A stretch of DNA of 64,000 nucleotides, from assembly GCF_002157145.1 (NCBI RefSeq), contig NZ_CP021361.1, positions 558,001 to 622,000 of the forward strand, given 5' to 3'. Made by a program: the position numbers and the translations under genes. The notes beneath the pieces are model-generated. The model worked only from the letters and a program-made list of their open reading frames with translations, searched no databases and was not told the origin of the DNA. How positions within the stretch are numbered: position 1 is the stretch's first letter; the number at the start of each line of letters is the position of its first letter. The DNA comes from Acidovorax carolinensis (GTDB lineage: Bacteria > Pseudomonadota > Gammaproteobacteria > Burkholderiales > Burkholderiaceae_C). This document shows, piece by piece, positions 61,276 through 64,000 of the stretch.

Positions 61276-62623
61276 CGGAGCAACACCCCTGGCACGCGTG
61301 CATACGGACACCCGCACGCTGCAGCCGGGCGACCTGTTCGTGGCGCTCAAGGGCGAGCGCTTTGATGCCAACGCCTTCCTGGCGGACGCCCGCACTGGCG
61401 GCGCCGTGGCGGCCATCGCCCACGGCGGGCTCGAAGCCGCCGGGCTGCCCGGCATCGAGGTGCCCGACAGCCTGGCCGCGCTGGGTGCGCTGGCTGCCGG
61501 GTGGCGTGCCCAGTTCAGCCTGCCGCTGATTGGCATCACGGGCAGCAATGGCAAGACAACGGTGACGCAGATGGTGGCGTCCATCCTGCGCGCCTGGAAG
61601 GGCGAAGCCGCGTTGGCCACGCAGGGCAACTTCAACAATGACATCGGTGTGCCCCTGACACTGCTGCGCCTGCGCGCAGAGCACGCCGCCGCGGTGATCG
61701 AGATGGGCATGAACCATCCCGGCGAAATCGCCACCCTGGCTGCTATCGCGCGGCCCACGGTGGCCCTCGTCAACAACGCGCAGCGCGAGCATCTTGAATT
61801 CATGCACACGGTGCAGGCCGTGGCAGAGGAAAACGGCTCGGTGTTGGCGGCATTGCCTGTCGAGGGCGTGGCCGTGTTTCCTGCCGGCGATGCCTACACC
61901 GCCCTGTGGGCTAGCCTGGCGGCACCGCGCCGGTGCATCACTTTTGGCGAGGCTGGCGACGTGCAGTGTCGGCGCGCCAGCTGGCAGCAGGGCGCCTGGG
62001 CGGTGGAGATGGCCACGCCGGCCGGTGCGCTGTCGTGCACGCTGCAGATTGCGGGCCAGCACAACGTGACCAATGCGCTGGCGGCTGCCGCCTGTGCCTT
62101 GGCGGCGGGGGCTCCGCTGGATGCCATTGCGCGTGGCCTCAGTGCATTCAGCCCCGTCAAGGGGCGCTCACGCGCCCTCAGCGTGCGGCAGTCGGGCCGC
62201 GACATCACCGTGGTGGATGACACCTACAACGCCAACCCCGATTCCATGCGCGCCGCCATCGACGTGCTGGCTGCATTGCCCGCGCCGCAGCTGCTGGTGA
62301 TGGGTGACATGGGCGAGGTGGGCGACCAGGGGCCGCAGTTCCATGCAGAAGCCGGCGCCCACGCGCGTGCGGCGGGCATTGCGCAACTGTATGCGCTGGG
62401 TGCGCAATCGGCGAACGCCGCCCGGGCCTTCGGCACGGCGCGGCATTTTGACAACATGGCATCGCTGCAGTCGGCGGTGCTGCAGGCGCTGCCCCAGGTG
62501 GGCAGCGTGCTGGTGAAGGGATCGCGGTTCATGAAGATGGAACAGGTGGTGGAGGCCATGGTTGCCGCCGCAGAACAAAAAGAAAACGTCCACCCGGAGG
62601 CGCGCCATGATGCAAGCCACTGA
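61208..62623 (+). CDS. murF: UDP-N-acetylmuramoyl-tripeptide--D-alanyl-D-alanine ligase MurF
   Basis: An about 471-residue Mur ligase that adds D-Ala-D-Ala. The ATP site is GITGSNGKTTVTQMVAS near residue 112, FNNDIGVPLTLLRL near 140, EMGMNHPGEIATLA near 165 and VVDDTYNANPDSMRAAI near 335. Three ATGs in frame (61202, 61208, 61211) offer starts; 61208 would make the ATGA overlap with the corrected murE frame. The last residues VHPEARHDASH follow the conserved part. The gene ends 30 bases before mraY. Mur ligase fold and order in the cluster agree. Confidence 0.94.
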   Translation: MMNLQQALEWIQRSIPEARLVGDGATPLARVHTDTRTLQPGDLFVALKGERFDANAFLADARTGGAVAAIAHGGLEAAGLPGIEVPDSLAALGALAAGWRAQFSLPLIGITGSNGKTTVTQMVASILRAWKGEAALATQGNFNNDIGVPLTLLRLRAEHAAAVIEMGMNHPGEIATLAAIARPTVALVNNAQREHLEFMHTVQAVAEENGSVLAALPVEGVAVFPAGDAYTALWASLAAPRRCITFGEAGDVQCRRASWQQGAWAVEMATPAGALSCTLQIAGQHNVTNALAAAACALAAGAPLDAIARGLSAFSPVKGRSRALSVRQSGRDITVVDDTYNANPDSMRAAIDVLAALPAPQLLVMGDMGEVGDQGPQFHAEAGAHARAAGIAQLYALGAQSANAARAFGTARHFDNMASLQSAVLQALPQVGSVLVKGSRFMKMEQVVEAMVAAAEQKENVHPEARHDASH

Positions 62624-62653
62624 TGCCCGCCGCACCCCGCACGGAGGTGCCGC

Positions 62654-63832
62654 ATGCTGCTGATGCTGTCGCAATGGCTGCAGGGCCTGTCGCCCGAGTT
62701 CGGGTTTTTCCGCGTGTTCCAGTACCTCACCTTCCGCGCCGTGATGGCCGCCATGACGGCGCTGCTCATCGGCCTGGTGGCGGGCCCCAAGGTGATCCGC
62801 GTGCTCACCTCGCTCAAGATCGGTCAGCCGATCCGCGGCTATGCGATGCAGTCGCACCTGTCCAAGAGCGGCACGCCCACCATGGGCGGCGTGCTCATCC
62901 TGCTGTCGATTGCCATCTCGACCCTGCTGTGGTTTGACCTGTCCAACCGTTTTGTTTGGATCGTGCTGCTGGTCACGCTGGGTTTTGGCGCCATTGGCTG
63001 GGTGGACGACTGGCGCAAGGTGGTCAACAAGGACCCTGAGGGCATGCGCTCGCGCGAAAAGTATTTCTGGCAGTCGGTGATCGGCCTGGTCGCGGCGCTT
63101 TACCTGGTGTTCAGCATTTCCGAGAGCTCCAATGCCAAGGTGCTGGAGCTTTTCATCAGCTGGGTGCGGTCGGGCTTCTCGCTCGACCTGCCGCCCAAGG
63201 CCGGCCTTCAGTTGCCGTTCTTCAAGGAAGTGAGCTACCCGCTCGGTGTCCTGGGCTTTGTCATCCTCACCTATCTCGTGATCGTGGGGTCGAGCAACGC
63301 CGTGAACCTGACCGACGGCCTGGACGGCCTGGCCATCATGCCGGTGGTGATGGTGGGCTCGGCGCTGGGTGTCTTTGCCTATGTGACCGGCAGTTCGGTC
63401 TATTCCAAATACCTGTTCTTCCCGCACATCCCCGGCTCGGGCGAGCTGCTGATCTTTTGCGCCGCCATGGCCGGTGCGGGCCTGGCCTTTCTGTGGTTCA
63501 ACGCGCATCCGGCCCAGGTGTTCATGGGCGACGTGGGTGCGTTGGCGCTGGGCGCGGCCCTGGGCACCATCGCCATCATCGTGCGCCAGGAAATCGTGCT
63601 GGCCATCATGGGCGGCATCTTCGTGGTCGAGGCCCTGTCCGTGATGTTGCAGGTGACCTGGTTCAAGTACACCAAAAAGCGCTATGGCGAAGGCCGGCGC
63701 CTGCTGAAGATGGCGCCGCTGCACCACCATTTTGAAAAGAGCGGCTGGAAGGAAACGCAGGTGGTCGTGCGCTTCTGGATCATCACCATGCTGCTGTGCC
63801 TGGTGGGGCTTTCAACCCTGAAACTGCGATGA
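62654..63832 (+). CDS. mraY: Phospho-N-acetylmuramoyl-pentapeptide-transferase MraY
   Basis: A 392-residue membrane enzyme that makes lipid I from UDP-MurNAc-pentapeptide and undecaprenyl phosphate. About ten helices are present; conserved loops are [20 protein letters not shown] near residue 75, [17 protein letters not shown] (two catalytic aspartates) near 115, [20 protein letters not shown] near 218, and [14 protein letters not shown] near 288 with [20 protein letters not shown] near 355. All known catalytic residues are visible. The start at 62654 is [11 protein letters not shown] after GGAGGTG. It overlaps the next gene by ATGA. Confidence 0.96.
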   Translation: MLLMLSQWLQGLSPEFGFFRVFQYLTFRAVMAAMTALLIGLVAGPKVIRVLTSLKIGQPIRGYAMQSHLSKSGTPTMGGVLILLSIAISTLLWFDLSNRFVWIVLLVTLGFGAIGWVDDWRKVVNKDPEGMRSREKYFWQSVIGLVAALYLVFSISESSNAKVLELFISWVRSGFSLDLPPKAGLQLPFFKEVSYPLGVLGFVILTYLVIVGSSNAVNLTDGLDGLAIMPVVMVGSALGVFAYVTGSSVYSKYLFFPHIPGSGELLIFCAAMAGAGLAFLWFNAHPAQVFMGDVGALALGAALGTIAIIVRQEIVLAIMGGIFVVEALSVMLQVTWFKYTKKRYGEGRRLLKMAPLHHHFEKSGWKETQVVVRFWIITMLLCLVGLSTLKLR

Positions 63833-64000
63833 GCACCGACGACCCCCTCCTGCCCGGCCAACCCCCGGCCGCGCCTTCCGAGGCAGGGGCCGGTGCGCCC
63901 GCCATCTCTGCCGCCCAGGCGGCGGCTGATTTTGTGGCACAGATCTTTGCCGAGGTGGCTGCGCCCGAGCCCGGCCCTGCGCAGTTGCCTCAGCAGCCTG
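63829..64000 (+). CDS. Start of next dcw gene, probably murD with a Pro/Ala-rich leader (truncated)
   Basis: An open frame begins at ATG 63829, overlapping the mraY stop by four bases, and runs to the window end (57 residues visible). The peptide [20 protein letters not shown] and then [20 protein letters not shown] is proline/alanine-rich and has no recognisable domain. murD normally follows mraY, so this is likely an N-terminal extension of MurD, which in this family is longer than the E. coli protein; a separate small gene is also possible. No Rossmann motif is reached before the window ends. Confidence 0.55.
   Translation, partial: MSTDDPLLPGQPPAAPSEAGAGAPAISAAQAAADFVAQIFAEVAAPEPGPAQLPQQP

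Overview
The window looks like chromosomal DNA of a high-GC betaproteobacterium of the Comamonadaceae (Acidovorax-like). The grounds are gene content and order (slmA next to a fatty-acid cluster, dapF-DUF484-xerC, dksA-STAS gene-hslVU-mraZ-dcw), betaproteobacterial versions of DksA and HslV, and many copies of a ~50-bp repeat I associate with this family. I see no prophage, transposase, CRISPR array, tRNA or rRNA; this is core chromosome with a few accessory transport and resistance modules.

Layout. 1-11200: slmA 3' part, then a fatty-acyl-CoA degradation cluster on the + strand (TetR regulator, acyl-CoA dehydrogenase, DUF2147 protein, bifunctional hydroxyacyl-CoA dehydrogenase/enoyl-CoA hydratase, thiolase, a second enoyl-CoA hydratase and three thioesterase-fold proteins), interrupted at 8176-8803 by a non-coding element with long inverted repeats. 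11300-17250: bactofilin, YciA-type thioesterase, Atm1-type ABC exporter, 2-hydroxyacid dehydrogenase, MazG-like pyrophosphohydrolase, diguanylate cyclase. 17288-25800: TRAP transporter with divergent LysR, then a glutamate/aspartate-type ABC transporter (two binding proteins, two permeases, one ATPase). 25900-32600: DUF7706 protein, pyrC, DUF3025, htpX, DASS anion transporter, FAD-dependent oxidoreductase. 32688-38142: tripartite drug-efflux operon (NodT-type outer-membrane protein, HlyD, DHA2) plus UspA, with a divergent TetR gene. 38246-46832: cysteine synthase, RNase P RNA, a pseudouridine-synthase-like protein without catalytic residues, a NUDIX-MBL fusion, phosphoesterase, GST, dapF-DUF484-xerC. 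47137-51224: cadmium/lead module (cadR, cadA) and a COG0523 metallochaperone-type GTPase. 51405-64000: dksA, STAS protein, hslVU and the start of the division/cell-wall cluster (mraZ, rsmH, ftsL, ftsI, murE, murF, mraY, start of a gene that is probably murD).

A recurring feature is loss of one base in a G or C run: slmA, the ABC exporter, ftsI and probably the DASS transporter, dksA and murE each need one inserted base to restore the family reading frame. Because ftsI is essential, this reads mainly as sequencing or assembly error and not gene decay.

The most interesting non-gene structures are the 628-bp inverted-repeat element, eleven copies of a short repeat (several inside coding sequences, adding peptides to DapF, MurE and others), an RNase P RNA with three adjacent GCAA-capped hairpins, and a four-copy 10-bp-period MraZ box upstream of mraZ.
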